A stretch of DNA of 64,000 bases from Solibacillus sp. FSL R7-0668 (GTDB lineage: Bacteria; Bacillota; Bacilli; Bacillales_A; Planococcaceae). Position 1 is the first letter of the stretch, and every line of letters starts with the position of its first letter. This document shows, piece by piece, positions 25,632 through 35,080 of the stretch. Under the pieces are notes generated by a model. The model searched no databases. It worked only from the letters and a program-made list of their open reading frames with translations, and was not told the DNA's origin. Position numbers and translations under genes: made by a program. Where the stretch lies: NCBI RefSeq assembly GCF_038006205.1, contig NZ_JBBOUU010000001.1, positions 3,531,001 through 3,595,000 of the forward strand, written 5' to 3'.

Positions 25632-26603
25632 ATGGCATTACGCGATATTTTTATTTCATTATCTGAAAACGAAGCACTCAGCACCGCCGCGCAAAATTAC
25701 GGCTTCAAGCTAGGTGCGAAAAACATTGTAGCAGGTACAAACTTACAAGAGGTCCTTGAAAGCGTACGCAAACTAAACGAGCAAGGCATGTCCTGCACAA
25801 TCAACCATTTAGGTAAGTTTGTGACCGATGAAGCGACTGCTACACAGGCAAAGGAAGAAATTTTAGCTTTAATTGAAGCGATTCATAGTGAAAATTTAAA
25901 TGCCCATATTTCATTAAAACCATCTCAATTAGGCTTATCAATCGATATTGATTTTTGCTATGACAACCTACGTGAAATCGTAGAATATGCAAATGAATAT
26001 GATATTTTTATTAGCTTCGATATGGAGGATAGCTCACATTTACAGCTGACATTTGAGTTCGTAGAAGAGCTTCAAAAATCGTTTTCAAATATTGGTACGG
26101 TCATTCAAGCATATTTACATCGTGCACAGGAGGATATCGAAAGTTTCAAGGATAGCCGCCTTCGCATTGTAAAAGGTGCTTACAAAGAGCCTGAAGAAAT
26201 TGCTTATCAGGATAAATTAGAGATTGATATTAACTTTATCGAATTAATCGAATATCATTTAGCACACGGACATTTCACATCCATTGCGACGCATGATCAT
26301 AACATCATCAATCACGTGAAATATTTCGTAGAGGAATACAATATTCCAAAGGATACATTTGAATTCCAAATGCTTTATGGCTATCGCAAAGATTTACAGC
26401 AAGCACTTGTAAAAGAAGGCTATCCATTATGTGTGTATGTCCCTTATGGTGAGGATTGGTACAGTGACTTTATGCGCGGATTGGCTGAACGCCCACAAAA
26501 CTTAAACATACTGACAAAGCAAGTGTTCAATAAAAAGACCAATACGGTATTAGCTGTTGCCGCTGGTGCGTTCGTACTCGGACGATTAACGAAACGAAAA
26601 TAA
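25632..26603 (+). CDS. Proline dehydrogenase (PutB/FadM type)
   Basis: 323 residues; FAD-dependent oxidation of proline to pyrroline-5-carboxylate, first step of proline use. TIM-barrel signatures are present: LKPSQLG, FDMEDSSH, IQAYLHRAQEDI, RIVKGAYKEP, IATHDHNII, EFQMLYGYR and YVPYGEDWY-DFMRGLAERPQN. Membrane-associating hydrophobic tail (VLAVAAGAFVLGRL). RBS TAAGGAG 8 bases before the ATG. Single gene with its own terminator; no P5C dehydrogenase gene beside it. Confidence 0.93.
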   Translation: MALRDIFISLSENEALSTAAQNYGFKLGAKNIVAGTNLQEVLESVRKLNEQGMSCTINHLGKFVTDEATATQAKEEILALIEAIHSENLNAHISLKPSQLGLSIDIDFCYDNLREIVEYANEYDIFISFDMEDSSHLQLTFEFVEELQKSFSNIGTVIQAYLHRAQEDIESFKDSRLRIVKGAYKEPEEIAYQDKLEIDINFIELIEYHLAHGHFTSIATHDHNIINHVKYFVEEYNIPKDTFEFQMLYGYRKDLQQALVKEGYPLCVYVPYGEDWYSDFMRGLAERPQNLNILTKQVFNKKTNTVLAVAAGAFVLGRLTKRK

Positions 26604-26635
26604 AAAGAAGACGTCCAGTTCTTAGGCAGGGCACT

Positions 26636-26682
26636 GAAAAAGTCGATTCACGCTAAAACTTTTAGTATGAATCGACTTTTTA
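26636..26682 (+). terminator. Intrinsic terminator of proline dehydrogenase gene
   Basis: AAAAAGTCGATTCA pairs with TGAATCGACTTTTT, then ATTTG. Confidence 0.85.
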
Positions 26683-26712
26683 TTTGTCATAAATGAATAT
26701 AATCAAAATTTA

Positions 26713-26787
26713 TTACAATGAATTTTCAAGTTTTCTTAGTTCTTCAGCAGCCTCGTTCTTAGGGGCTGTGTACTTATTAATAACTTA
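26713..26787 (-). pseudogene. Possible transposase C-terminal remnant (IS256-like)
   Basis: A stop-bounded minus-strand fragment reads VINKYTAPKNEAAEELRKLENSL and stops. YTAP-N/T-E-A-A followed by an acidic helix resembles the end of mutator/IS256 transposases. Only about 23 codons remain, so the call is weak. Confidence 0.3.
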
Positions 26788-27321
26788 CGATTTTTTATAG
26801 AGAACGTTACCAAAGAGCTTTTTGGTAAACAAAATCAACTAAGACACCGAATTGCCCCTAGTTGCTCTTAGAAGGCTCCAAAATGCAACGTGAATTAGGA
26901 GCTTTTTGAAATTCATTTAGGGTGAAAGTTCTTACGTTTAGGACCGAAAATAATACGTTCAGGAAACCGAGATATATTTTGCTAACACAATTATATTTTA
27001 ATGAACATGACTAGTAATTCCCCCTATGATTATAGTTGTCATTGACATCATCAACTTTATTATAGATGTTATTTTTAAAAGATCGCTTTTATTTCTTGTA
27101 CGTACTCTATTAAATCATAAACGTTCTATAATTGTATTCGCATCGGTTACGGAAGCTGCTTTTTTACTGGGTTATTTTAAAAGTCTTATTCTAGATAACC
27201 TTTTGCTATTAGAGTTATCTTCTAGAATATCCTTATTAATTTAGCTAAAAAGTAGAATATGTCGTTTTCAAATCGTCGTTAGGTGCGCTTACTAAGTTTA
27301 TTTTGCATACTCTATAAACTT
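26788..27321. other. Intergenic, about 530 bases, no gene supported
   Basis: AT-rich. A few short inverted repeats (AGAGCTTTTTGG/CCAAAAAGCTC-like) and a 72-codon open frame at 27026 with no RBS and low-complexity hydrophobic content that I do not accept. May hold decayed mobile-element sequence. Confidence 0.4.
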
Positions 27322-27627
27322 TTATTCCTTTTTGCTATAAATTTCATAAACAAAGTATCCAAATAAGAAACCAATTCCAGCTCCTAAAGTAATTGCATTA
27401 AGTAAAGAGATTGGGGAAAACAGGCTAAGGAGTATACCAACAACACTACCACTCAACATTCCTAATGGTATGAAACTACCTAATAAGTTTTGAGCACCTT
27501 TTGATTCTTTCTTACCCAAGGAGCCTTTCTTATATTTGCGTTCCATTGTTTTCACTACGAATACCGCAATTCCACCTACGATTACAAGAGGTAATAAAGT
27601 GCGAACAATTTCCAAAGCTAAAGTCAT
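27322..27627 (-). CDS. Small membrane protein of unknown function
   Basis: 101 residues from the ATG at 27627 (GGGAG 8 bases before); the frame extends to 27660. Three hydrophobic segments: LLPLVIVGGIAVFVV, LLGSFIPLGMLSGSVVGILLSL and ITLGAGIGFLFGYFVYEIY, with a Lys-rich stretch after the first (ERKYKKGSLGKKESKG). Family not recognised. Single gene. Confidence 0.6.
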   Translation of the reverse strand: MTLALEIVRTLLPLVIVGGIAVFVVKTMERKYKKGSLGKKESKGAQNLLGSFIPLGMLSGSVVGILLSLFSPISLLNAITLGAGIGFLFGYFVYEIYSKKE

Positions 27628-27740
27628 ATTAGAATCTCCCTTCTTTTCACTTCCGATCATTTCAAATTTAGCATAATTTATTCAAAAAAGGGTGTAGTTG
27701 TTAAGTTTTATACAAATTTACCATATGCATCAACCGCACC

Positions 27741-27785
27741 AAAAAAGAGCGTGTTGGAATAACTTTCCACTCCAACACGCTCTAA
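27741..27785 (-). terminator. Intrinsic terminator of desKR
   Basis: AGAGCGTGTTGGA pairs with TCCAACACGCTCT, followed by TTTTTT on the minus strand. Confidence 0.9.
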
Positions 27786-27808
27786 CAATTAAGTAAACAA
27801 CTGTTTCA

Positions 27809-28414
27809 CTATTTATTCCAGCCCTTTTCTTTAAAGCGGGCAATGGCTTCGATACGGTTGCCGACACCTAATTTATCTAAAATCGTTGAAATATAATTCC
27901 GCACCGTACCTGCAGATAAAAACAGCTCAGCCGCAATTTCCTTCGTCGTTTTCCCTTCTGCTACTAGCTCTAGCACTTGACTTTCTCGCTCTGTTAATGG
28001 ATTCTCACTATCATCCTCATACACAAAGTCCACAAGCTCAGGGGCATAGATGCGTCGACCGTCCATAATAATACGAATCGAATTAACAAGCTCCTCAATC
28101 GGGCTATCCTTCAATAAATAGCCGCGTACCCCCGCTTTTCGAGCACGTTCAAAATAACCAGGGCGTGCGAATGTCGTTAAAATAATGATTTTGCAATCAC
28201 CACCACGTAGCGCCTCGGCAGCATCTAGCCCCGTTTTCACAGGCATCTCAATATCCATAATACAAATGTCCGGTTGCAGTTCATTTACCAGTTCAATGGC
28301 CTCTTCCCCATTTTTCGCAAGCCCTACAACTTCCATATCATCTTCCATGCTTAACAATGATTTCATTGCACCAAGGAGCATCCCTTGATCTTCCGCTATC
28401 ACAATTCGAATCAC
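27809..28414 (-). CDS. desR: Response regulator of membrane fluidity, DesR-like
   Basis: 201 residues: receiver domain with Asp54 as phosphoacceptor (CIMDIEMP), Thr/Lys switch residues (LTTFA, LLKDS) and a C-terminal LuxR-type HTH (ENPLTERESQVLELVAEGKTTKEIAAELFLSAGTVRNYIS). With the DesK-like kinase just upstream and the desaturase beyond, this is the cold/membrane-order switch that turns on des in B. subtilis. Starts one base after the kinase gene. Confidence 0.93.
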   Translation of the reverse strand: MIRIVIAEDQGMLLGAMKSLLSMEDDMEVVGLAKNGEEAIELVNELQPDICIMDIEMPVKTGLDAAEALRGGDCKIIILTTFARPGYFERARKAGVRGYLLKDSPIEELVNSIRIIMDGRRIYAPELVDFVYEDDSENPLTERESQVLELVAEGKTTKEIAAELFLSAGTVRNYISTILDKLGVGNRIEAIARFKEKGWNK

Positions 28415-28415
28415 G

Positions 28416-29546
28416 TCAATTCCTCCCTTTTTGATGCGTAATGGCTAACGGTACTTTTAATGTCACGGTCGTCCCATCACTACTATCGATTTCTAAAGAG
28501 CCATTTAAAAATTCTATTCGTTCATGCATACCCTTTAAGCCATTGCCACCTTCAATTTCATGCGAGCGTTCAAAGCCCGTTCCATTATCTTGAATTGTCA
28601 TTTGAAATTCATCATCACTTTGATAAAAGTTAATGCGGCAAATGGTTGCTTCGCTATGCTTCACGATATTCGTTACCGCTTCCTTTAAGCACATACTAAT
28701 GACATTTTCCGCTAAGGTCGGCATTTTGATTTCGGATAAATCCCCATTTAAACGCAATTTAATTTGCGCTGCCTTCAGAATTTGCTCTACGCGGTAAAGC
28801 TCCTCTTCAATCCGCACCGCACGCATATCCGCAACCAGCTCACGCACTTCCTTTAGTGCAACACTGGCCGTTTGACGAATATCTTTAATTTCCAAAATCG
28901 CTTGTTCCGGATTTTTTTCAACTAATCGTGCAGCTAAATCACTTTTTAACCCAATCATCGATAGCTTTTGACCAAGTGTATCATGTAAATCGCGTGCAAT
29001 ACGTTGACGCTCTTCAAAAACCGTCAATTCCGAAATACGTTCTCTTGCAGTTTCCAATTCACCCTCTAAGTTTTCACGCTTTGTTTTCGAGTACAGCGTA
29101 AACGGTAGCAAGACCACACCCAATACATTAATAATAATAAACGGTGTTTGCGCAATGAATAAATCGAGGTAAATAAAGTAGCCTCCAACAATTGACAGCA
29201 CAGTAAAGCCAATATGTAAGCCGTACATAATATAAAACCCAACAGCCTGCTTAATATTTCCGATAAAAAACGCCGTAAAGAGCGATAAATACACATAGCC
29301 AAATATGAGTGTCATCGCAATATTCAGCACCATTTGAAAGCTAATCCACATATATTTCAAGCCCGGCTTTGCGCGGAATGAAAAATAGTGGCATAAGAAA
29401 TAACAAAAAATAATGACAACCCCAACTATGATTTGCCACAATGTAAAGGATTGGATAATAAAGAAAAATGGCATAATGCAAAAAATTATCCATATATAAA
29501 TACTCAACATCGGACTTTTCGGGATGATACTATACCAAGTTTGCAT
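28416..29546 (-). CDS. desK: Membrane thermosensor histidine kinase, DesK-like
   Basis: 376 residues: four or five N-terminal membrane helices (1-150), coiled linker (154-180), phosphoacceptor His188 in ERQRIARDLHDTLGQ, the same number as in B. subtilis DesK, and a HATPase domain (ENVISMCLKEAVTNIVKHS, DNGTGF, GNGLKGMHERI). It senses bilayer order and controls DesR phosphorylation. A hairpin terminator lies between des and this gene, so the kinase may be expressed less than the desaturase. Confidence 0.94.
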   Translation of the reverse strand: MQTWYSIIPKSPMLSIYIWIIFCIMPFFFIIQSFTLWQIIVGVVIIFCYFLCHYFSFRAKPGLKYMWISFQMVLNIAMTLIFGYVYLSLFTAFFIGNIKQAVGFYIMYGLHIGFTVLSIVGGYFIYLDLFIAQTPFIIINVLGVVLLPFTLYSKTKRENLEGELETARERISELTVFEERQRIARDLHDTLGQKLSMIGLKSDLAARLVEKNPEQAILEIKDIRQTASVALKEVRELVADMRAVRIEEELYRVEQILKAAQIKLRLNGDLSEIKMPTLAENVISMCLKEAVTNIVKHSEATICRINFYQSDDEFQMTIQDNGTGFERSHEIEGGNGLKGMHERIEFLNGSLEIDSSDGTTVTLKVPLAITHQKGRN

Positions 29547-29582
29547 AACAGCCTCGATTCTTTTTTATTGCTATTATATCAA

Positions 29583-29617
29583 AAGAAGCACCTCAAGCAT
29601 GATTTGAGGTGCCTTTC
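29583..29617 (-). terminator. Hairpin between des and desK
   Basis: AAGGCACCTCAA pairs with TTGAGGTGCTT and TTTTG follows on the minus strand; partial read-through would feed desKR. Confidence 0.75.
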
Positions 29618-29627
29618 ATTTCGAAAA

Positions 29628-30662
29628 CTATTTTACAGCGAACTGTTTGCCGCGCATTGTTTCACGCTTTGCTGCTTCTTTAAATGAAACGAAGCGATAA
29701 TTTTCTGGATCGTATAATTTATAACGTAGTGACTCTAAGCTTGTCTTTATTGTAATCGTCGTCGCTTGTTGTAGTGGTTTTACCGATTCATGTGCGTCTT
29801 CTAATTTGTAGTTAGGAATACGCGGTGATAAGTGATGCACATGGTGGAAGCCAATGTTTCCTGTTACCCATTGTAACACTTTCGGTAATTTGTAATACGA
29901 ACTACCCTCTACAGCAGCCTTTACATAATCCCAATCTGAATCTACCTCGAAATACGAATCTTCATAAGTATGTTGAATATAGAATAACCAGATGCCTAAA
30001 GCACCTGCAATGAATAATGTTAAGCCATGCACTAATAAAAACGTTGCCCAGCCATTTACAAAAATTAATACCGCACAAATCGCTAGTAATACAATGTTTG
30101 TGAAATACGTATTTAAACGCTCTTTACGCTTTGCATCTTTACGATTAAAACGATTTAAAACAAGTACCATAAACAATGGTCCTAAGCCAAACATCACAAG
30201 TGGATTACGATATAAACGGTAGCCTAAGCGACCCATTTTTGATTTTTCAAGGTATTCATCCACCGTTAACATATCAATATCACCAATGCCACGCTTGTCT
30301 AAGTTCGAGCTTGTTGCATGGTGAATCGTATGCTCACGTTTCCATTTCTCGTATGGGAAAGACGTAAAAATCCCTGTAATATTCCCAATAATATCATTTG
30401 CCTTTTTGCTTTTGAAAAACGAACCATGTGTACAGTCATGGAAAATAATAAATGTACGTACAACAAAGCCCGAAGCAATGACGCTACAAAGTGCCGTATA
30501 CCAAGGTGAATATTGTAATAAAAAATATCCTGCACCCCAAATAAGTAATAATGGGACAAGTGTATTTAATAATTGTTGAATGCTAAGGCGTGTTTCTGAT
30601 TTCGCAAACGGCGCTACATCTTTTCGTAGCTGCTTCGTTTTTTCTGCATCTGTTTTAGCCAT
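29628..30662 (-). CDS. des: Membrane acyl-lipid desaturase
   Basis: 344 residues, four main membrane helices and the three His boxes of fatty acid desaturases: HDCTH (about 80), HTIHH (about 117) and HHVHH (about 283). Introduces a double bond into membrane lipid acyl chains on cooling. First gene of des-desK-desR. A perfect TATGACA-N2-TGTCATA dyad upstream is a candidate DesR site. Confidence 0.94.
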   Translation of the reverse strand: MAKTDAEKTKQLRKDVAPFAKSETRLSIQQLLNTLVPLLLIWGAGYFLLQYSPWYTALCSVIASGFVVRTFIIFHDCTHGSFFKSKKANDIIGNITGIFTSFPYEKWKREHTIHHATSSNLDKRGIGDIDMLTVDEYLEKSKMGRLGYRLYRNPLVMFGLGPLFMVLVLNRFNRKDAKRKERLNTYFTNIVLLAICAVLIFVNGWATFLLVHGLTLFIAGALGIWLFYIQHTYEDSYFEVDSDWDYVKAAVEGSSYYKLPKVLQWVTGNIGFHHVHHLSPRIPNYKLEDAHESVKPLQQATTITIKTSLESLRYKLYDPENYRFVSFKEAAKRETMRGKQFAVK

Positions 30663-30749
30663 CGTGTAATCCCTCTTCCCTCAAATTTGCTTAACAACAT
30701 CTTATAAAAATGCGGGACATGACAACACGCGCAAACATCACAACTTTTT

Positions 30750-30765
30750 TATGACATCTGTCATA
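30750..30765 (-). promoter_or_regulatory. Candidate DesR operator upstream of des
   Basis: TATGACATCTGTCATA is a perfect 7-2-7 palindrome about 88 bases before the des start codon. Partial TGACA/TGTCA half-sites recur at 30717-30725 and 30764-30769. Placement fits an upstream activator site; the match to the known DesR motif is from memory. Confidence 0.5.
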
Positions 30766-30848
30766 TGACCAGGTAATAATTCATTTCATTAACGATGAGT
30801 GGCACTTTTACTTAAGTTTATAGACTTTCTTCAAAAAGAAATTACTAT

Positions 30849-31997
30849 TTATGATGTTGATTTTTCTTTTTTCAAATGCGTTTTTCGTATGGCATTTACG
30901 ATGAGCAATAAGAGCGGTAATAATAACCCAATGGAATAAGAATAATATATACCGATTGTTGCGTTCCAATGTTCTTGATACACGACACTCGGATACATTA
31001 CGACAGAAAGGACTACAACAATTACTCCTAATGGGATTGTTAAGGGCTTATAATCTTTCCTATTAAAAATTTGTGCCAGCCCTAATACGGAAACATAAAA
31101 ATATAGCGTTGCCTTAATATAAAGGGCGATAATCCATAATCCTGCCATCGAAGCCTCGATGCGCTGTATAAAATTACCTATATTTATTCTTTTAGCCAAT
31201 TCATAGCTCGGATGATATTCAGCCGCTGTACTATAAAAACCTAAAACCGCAATGCATAAAAATGTTAGGATTATGATGACAAGTCCACCGATTAAGTAGC
31301 CAATATAAAAGGATTTTTTCGCTTGTTTCAAATTGTTAATACAGGCGGGAAAAATCATTAACAAAACTACCGCATTAACCGAAGTAACTTCAATTACAGA
31401 TTTAGTTGATTGAATGATTGGTATTGGTCCCGCTTCAAAAATAGGTTGTATGTTTTCCAGCTTCATTTCAGGTAAAATAAAAAGCACTAACAGGAGAAAA
31501 AATATAAAGAAAAAAAAGATCAATATTTCCGCAGAACGAGCAATTGTCTCGATGCCAAGACGGACACCCATTACGATTGCTAGAGCGAGAAGAAGGTTAA
31601 GTGCAATCATTGGGGTATTGGGCATCAAATGTATATTTAGGAATGTCCCTGAATAATACAGAAGACTTGCAGCATAAATAAAAGCCATCGATACAAACAA
31701 AAGGGAAACCGCTTTTCCTATCCATTTTCCTAAAATTTTTTCGCATATTTCAACAAAAGTAAGATTGGGGAACCATTGTATGATTAAGCAAAATAACCAT
31801 ATTACGATTACTCCGATTATAATACCTAAAATCGCAGCAATCCAAGCGTCTTGTTTCACTCCCTCCGCTAATACTGATGGGACAATTAAAATACTCGTTC
31901 CCATAGAAAAAAACATTACTAAAACTAGAAATTGATACGAGTTTATTTTTACATTTTGCAGCATTTCATATCTAGGCATCCCTTCCTTAAAGTTCAC
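30849..31997 (-). CDS. Spore germination permease, GerAB family
   Basis: 382 residues with 10 membrane helices of the APC superfamily; the B subunit of a nutrient-germinant receptor in the spore inner membrane. Typical stretches: QFLVLVMFFSMGTSILIVPSVLA, NLTFVEICEKILGKWIGK and ASMAGLWIIALYIKATLYFY. GTG at 31997 starts 3 bases after the GerAC gene. Third gene of gerAA-gerAC-gerAB. The A subunit is interrupted, so the receptor may be non-functional. Confidence 0.92.
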   Translation of the reverse strand: MNFKEGMPRYEMLQNVKINSYQFLVLVMFFSMGTSILIVPSVLAEGVKQDAWIAAILGIIIGVIVIWLFCLIIQWFPNLTFVEICEKILGKWIGKAVSLLFVSMAFIYAASLLYYSGTFLNIHLMPNTPMIALNLLLALAIVMGVRLGIETIARSAEILIFFFFIFFLLLVLFILPEMKLENIQPIFEAGPIPIIQSTKSVIEVTSVNAVVLLMIFPACINNLKQAKKSFYIGYLIGGLVIIILTFLCIAVLGFYSTAAEYHPSYELAKRINIGNFIQRIEASMAGLWIIALYIKATLYFYVSVLGLAQIFNRKDYKPLTIPLGVIVVVLSVVMYPSVVYQEHWNATIGIYYSYSIGLLLPLLLLIVNAIRKTHLKKEKSTS

Positions 31998-31999
31998 CT

Positions 32000-33193
32000 T
32001 TATTCTTTCACCTTTTCTAAGAAAGTATTATTGATTGTACCTGTCCGATGAATTTCCAAGTCTACTTTCAGATTCACCGTTAAGTTAGAAAATTCCTCAT
32101 CCCAATTTTCTTTCAACTGTTTCCATGCTTTCGGGTTTGATCGGTGGATGACTTCACCAAATCCAAAGATGTCAGCTTGATATTGTTTTTGAATCGATTC
32201 TATTGCCTCTTCCCCTATTTTTTCTCCTTGTTCTTCAAAACTTTTTTCAAGCTCAGCAATTGTTTTCAAATCTTTTAGCTGGATTTTGCATGATACCGAC
32301 CCTACATTGCCATCCAATTTAACATGGATATCAATTTTAGGTTTTCCGTTGCTTACATTCCCTTTAATCTTAGCTTTGGACTTCATTATTTCTATTGTCA
32401 CTTTTCCATCATCAGCTGCAGGGCAAGGTACCGTTCTTACCGTTGTTTTTACGGTATTTGAAATGTAATTATACGTAACCGCTTCTCCTTCATTTAGCCA
32501 ACCTATCAATTTATCCCCTTTAAACACGGCCAAATTATCATAGCGTAATATTGCAGCAGGTTTAATCGTTTCTACATTTTGCTTACTTGCTCCTATGTTA
32601 GGTTCACCTATCAATTCAATCCCCGTAATTGCAGCTTCCTTCCCATCGCTTATAAAATCTGCTATAACCTCATCTAAATTAATACTCTTTGTACCTGCCC
32701 AAGCTTGCTCTGACACACTCAGACTTTTAAACATATCATTAGCTGGAATACTTTCGACTGTTGTTGTTATATTTAGTATTTCAGCTGCGGAAGTTTCTTT
32801 CGCAATGGCGACATAGAAATCTGGTCGAATTTCATAATCCCTAGAAAATACGTCCAAAGCTTCACTTATTCCCTCTTGTGCAATTTCTTCACCAAATATA
32901 AGCATTCGTAAATGACTAGGGTAAATTTTTCTTGGCGATTCCTTAGTCATTTTTCGAAATGCTTCATAAACCGTTTCACCTTTCACAGTATAAAGGGTCA
33001 CTTGCGAACCTCCTGTGCCTCCCTTTACCGACATTTCTGAAGGTACGACTACTTGAGCAGATACTTGGTATTCATCATCTGCTTTATCGATACCCACTGC
33101 AACTGCTATGGCGAGTTGATCTAATTCTCGCCGATCCCAACACCCCGAAAGAAATAAGCTGAAAAACAGGAGACCAAACACATACCTTTTCAT
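32000..33193 (-). CDS. Spore germination lipoprotein, GerAC family
   Basis: 397 residues; signal peptide with lipobox LSGC (Cys18) followed by WDRRELDQLAIAVAVGIDK, diagnostic of Ger(x)C proteins. Anchored on the outer face of the spore inner membrane as the C subunit of the receptor. ATG overlaps the end of the gerAA pseudogene by 4 bases. Confidence 0.95.
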   Translation of the reverse strand: MKRYVFGLLFFSLFLSGCWDRRELDQLAIAVAVGIDKADDEYQVSAQVVVPSEMSVKGGTGGSQVTLYTVKGETVYEAFRKMTKESPRKIYPSHLRMLIFGEEIAQEGISEALDVFSRDYEIRPDFYVAIAKETSAAEILNITTTVESIPANDMFKSLSVSEQAWAGTKSINLDEVIADFISDGKEAAITGIELIGEPNIGASKQNVETIKPAAILRYDNLAVFKGDKLIGWLNEGEAVTYNYISNTVKTTVRTVPCPAADDGKVTIEIMKSKAKIKGNVSNGKPKIDIHVKLDGNVGSVSCKIQLKDLKTIAELEKSFEEQGEKIGEEAIESIQKQYQADIFGFGEVIHRSNPKAWKQLKENWDEEFSNLTVNLKVDLEIHRTGTINNTFLEKVKE

Positions 33194-34821
33194 TTCATAT
33201 TCCCCTCATCCTTTTCATTTTCTGGTGGTGCTGGTTTAACTAAAGCTTCCTCCTGTTGCTTCACTGGATTTTTTTGCCCAATTAGACGAGGTCGATTCGT
33301 CATTTTCCATATAGGTGAAACAATAAGCGTATCCTTTTGGCTAGTGACATTGAATGGAGCGATTGGAGCCATATAAGGAATACCAAAAGAACGTAAACTA
33401 CATAAGTGCAAAATAAAGACAATTAAACCTACTACAATTCCAAACATCCCAAATACAGCGGCTAAAGCCATGAATACAAAGCGTATCATCCTCACTGAAA
33501 TCGCCATCTCATAAGAAGGTGGAACAAAACTCGTTATGGCTGTTATCGATACAACAATAACCATCATAGCTGAGATTAATCCTGCCTCCACTGCTGCTGT
33601 ACCTATAACAAACGCCCCAACAATTGACATCGCTGAACCTATAGAACGTGGCATGCGGATACCGGCTTCCCGCAAAATTTCAAAGGTGATTTCCATGATA
33701 AGCGCTTCAACAAATGCAGGAAATGGAACACCCTCCCTCTGTGCCGCTAGACTCATGAGAAGCGAGGGCGGCAGCATGGATTGATGAAAGGTTGTAATTG
33801 CAATAAATACTGCTGGTGCAAGCAAAGAAATGCTAAACGCCACAAAGCGAAGGGAACGAATAAGACTTCCAATAATTGAACGTTGATTGTAATCCTCAGG
33901 CGATTGGAAAAACTGAATAAATAAAGCTGGTACGAGTAACACAAAAGGAGTCCCATCTACGACAATCGCTATGCGTCCTTCTAGTAATGCAGCCGCTACT
34001 ACATCTGGACGCTCTGTATTAAAAACGGTTGGAAACGGAGAATACGCAGATTCTTGAATAAATTCCTCAATATTTCCACTATCAAGAATCCCATCAATGT
34101 TTATTCGATCTAAACGCAAATGAACTTCTTCTACGATTTTGTCATTGGCAATGTCCTAAATATAAACAATGGCAACATTCGTTTTCGTACGCACTCCAAT
34201 TTCCTTAGACTCTATCCTAAGATTCGAATCCTTAATTCTTCTACGAATGAGGGCTGTATTCACACGCACATTTTCGTTAAACCCTTCTTGCGGTCCTCTT
34301 ACTACTGTTTGGGCCGTCGGTTCACTTACCCCACGCTCGACCCAATGTCTATTCGAAATCACTAATACTTGAGCATATCCGTCAATCAAAAAAATGGTAT
34401 CTCCTGATAATAGGCTTGTTAAAATAATCTCAAGATTTGTGATTTCTTTTATTTCTCCTACTGTCATCGCAACATCTTTTAATATGCTAACAAGACTTTG
34501 CCCAGGAGATGCTTTTTCCTGTAAATCTATTTCGTTCAGGTCTATCATAAGCGTTTCTAAAATAAATTTTTGTAAGGAAGCAGTATCAGTTAAGCCATCT
34601 GTATATAAAATAGCTACTTTGATATTTCCTTGCTTTCCAATTCGAATTTCACGAGTAATAATATCAGAGCTATTTCCAAGGGCATTTTTAATTGTTTCTA
34701 TATTTTGCTGAAGAGACGCTTTTAATTTTATGATTGCTTTTTGATTAGGCTCCTCTTTAGGACTCGTTTTAGGAGGTTGAGGATTTGCTGTTTTTTTATT
34801 TTTACTTTAAAAAAACCACAT
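33190..34821 (-). pseudogene. Spore germination receptor A subunit, GerAA family, two in-frame stops
   Basis: One continuous frame of 543 codons from ATG 34821 (GTGAGGAA before it) matches GerAA: soluble N-terminal part (SDIITREIRIGKQGNIKVAILYTDG.., VRGPQEGFNENVRVNTALIRRRI) and the membrane half (PFPTVFNTERPDVVAAALLEGRIAIVVDGTPF.., PPSLLMSLAAQREGVPFPA). It is broken by TAA at codon 5 (34807-34809) and TAG at 34156-34158 (after NVAIVYI); no frameshift. The C-terminal 309 residues could restart at TTG 34119. Either the receptor is dead or the stops are read errors or recent changes, since the rest is well kept. Confidence 0.85.
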
Positions 34822-34986
34822 ATTTCCTCACTTTCTTTCTCACTATATTTTTCGATTAACCGTATCTGTAATTAATCGTTCATCACGAAATTCTATTATT
34901 TAGTGTTACTTACTTTTTCTTGTTTATACTTTGATTTTTCGTAATTTAACATTGAAAATATGGGCGTATTTTTCCATTGGCAACAC

Positions 34987-35031
34987 AAATAGCCATCGCC
35001 CCATAGAATCTTATGGGTGATGGCTATTTAG
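34987..35031. terminator. Bidirectional terminator
   Basis: AAATAGCCATC..CCCATA pairs with TATGGG..GATGGCTATTT; it follows the acetyltransferase gene on the minus strand. Confidence 0.8.
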
Positions 35032-35080
35032 GTAATATTGTTAATCATTTGCGCCCCTGTAAGAGCTTACAGTAAGTATA

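Noticed and set aside
26600-26690. IS terminal repeat at GGCACTGAAAAAGTCGATTC
   Set aside because: The sequence forms a normal terminator hairpin right after the proline dehydrogenase gene; no matching second end found.
27026-27244. 72-codon open frame, hydrophobic, plus strand
   Set aside because: No ribosome-binding site, low-complexity Ile/Val/Leu content from AT-rich DNA, and no recognisable domain.
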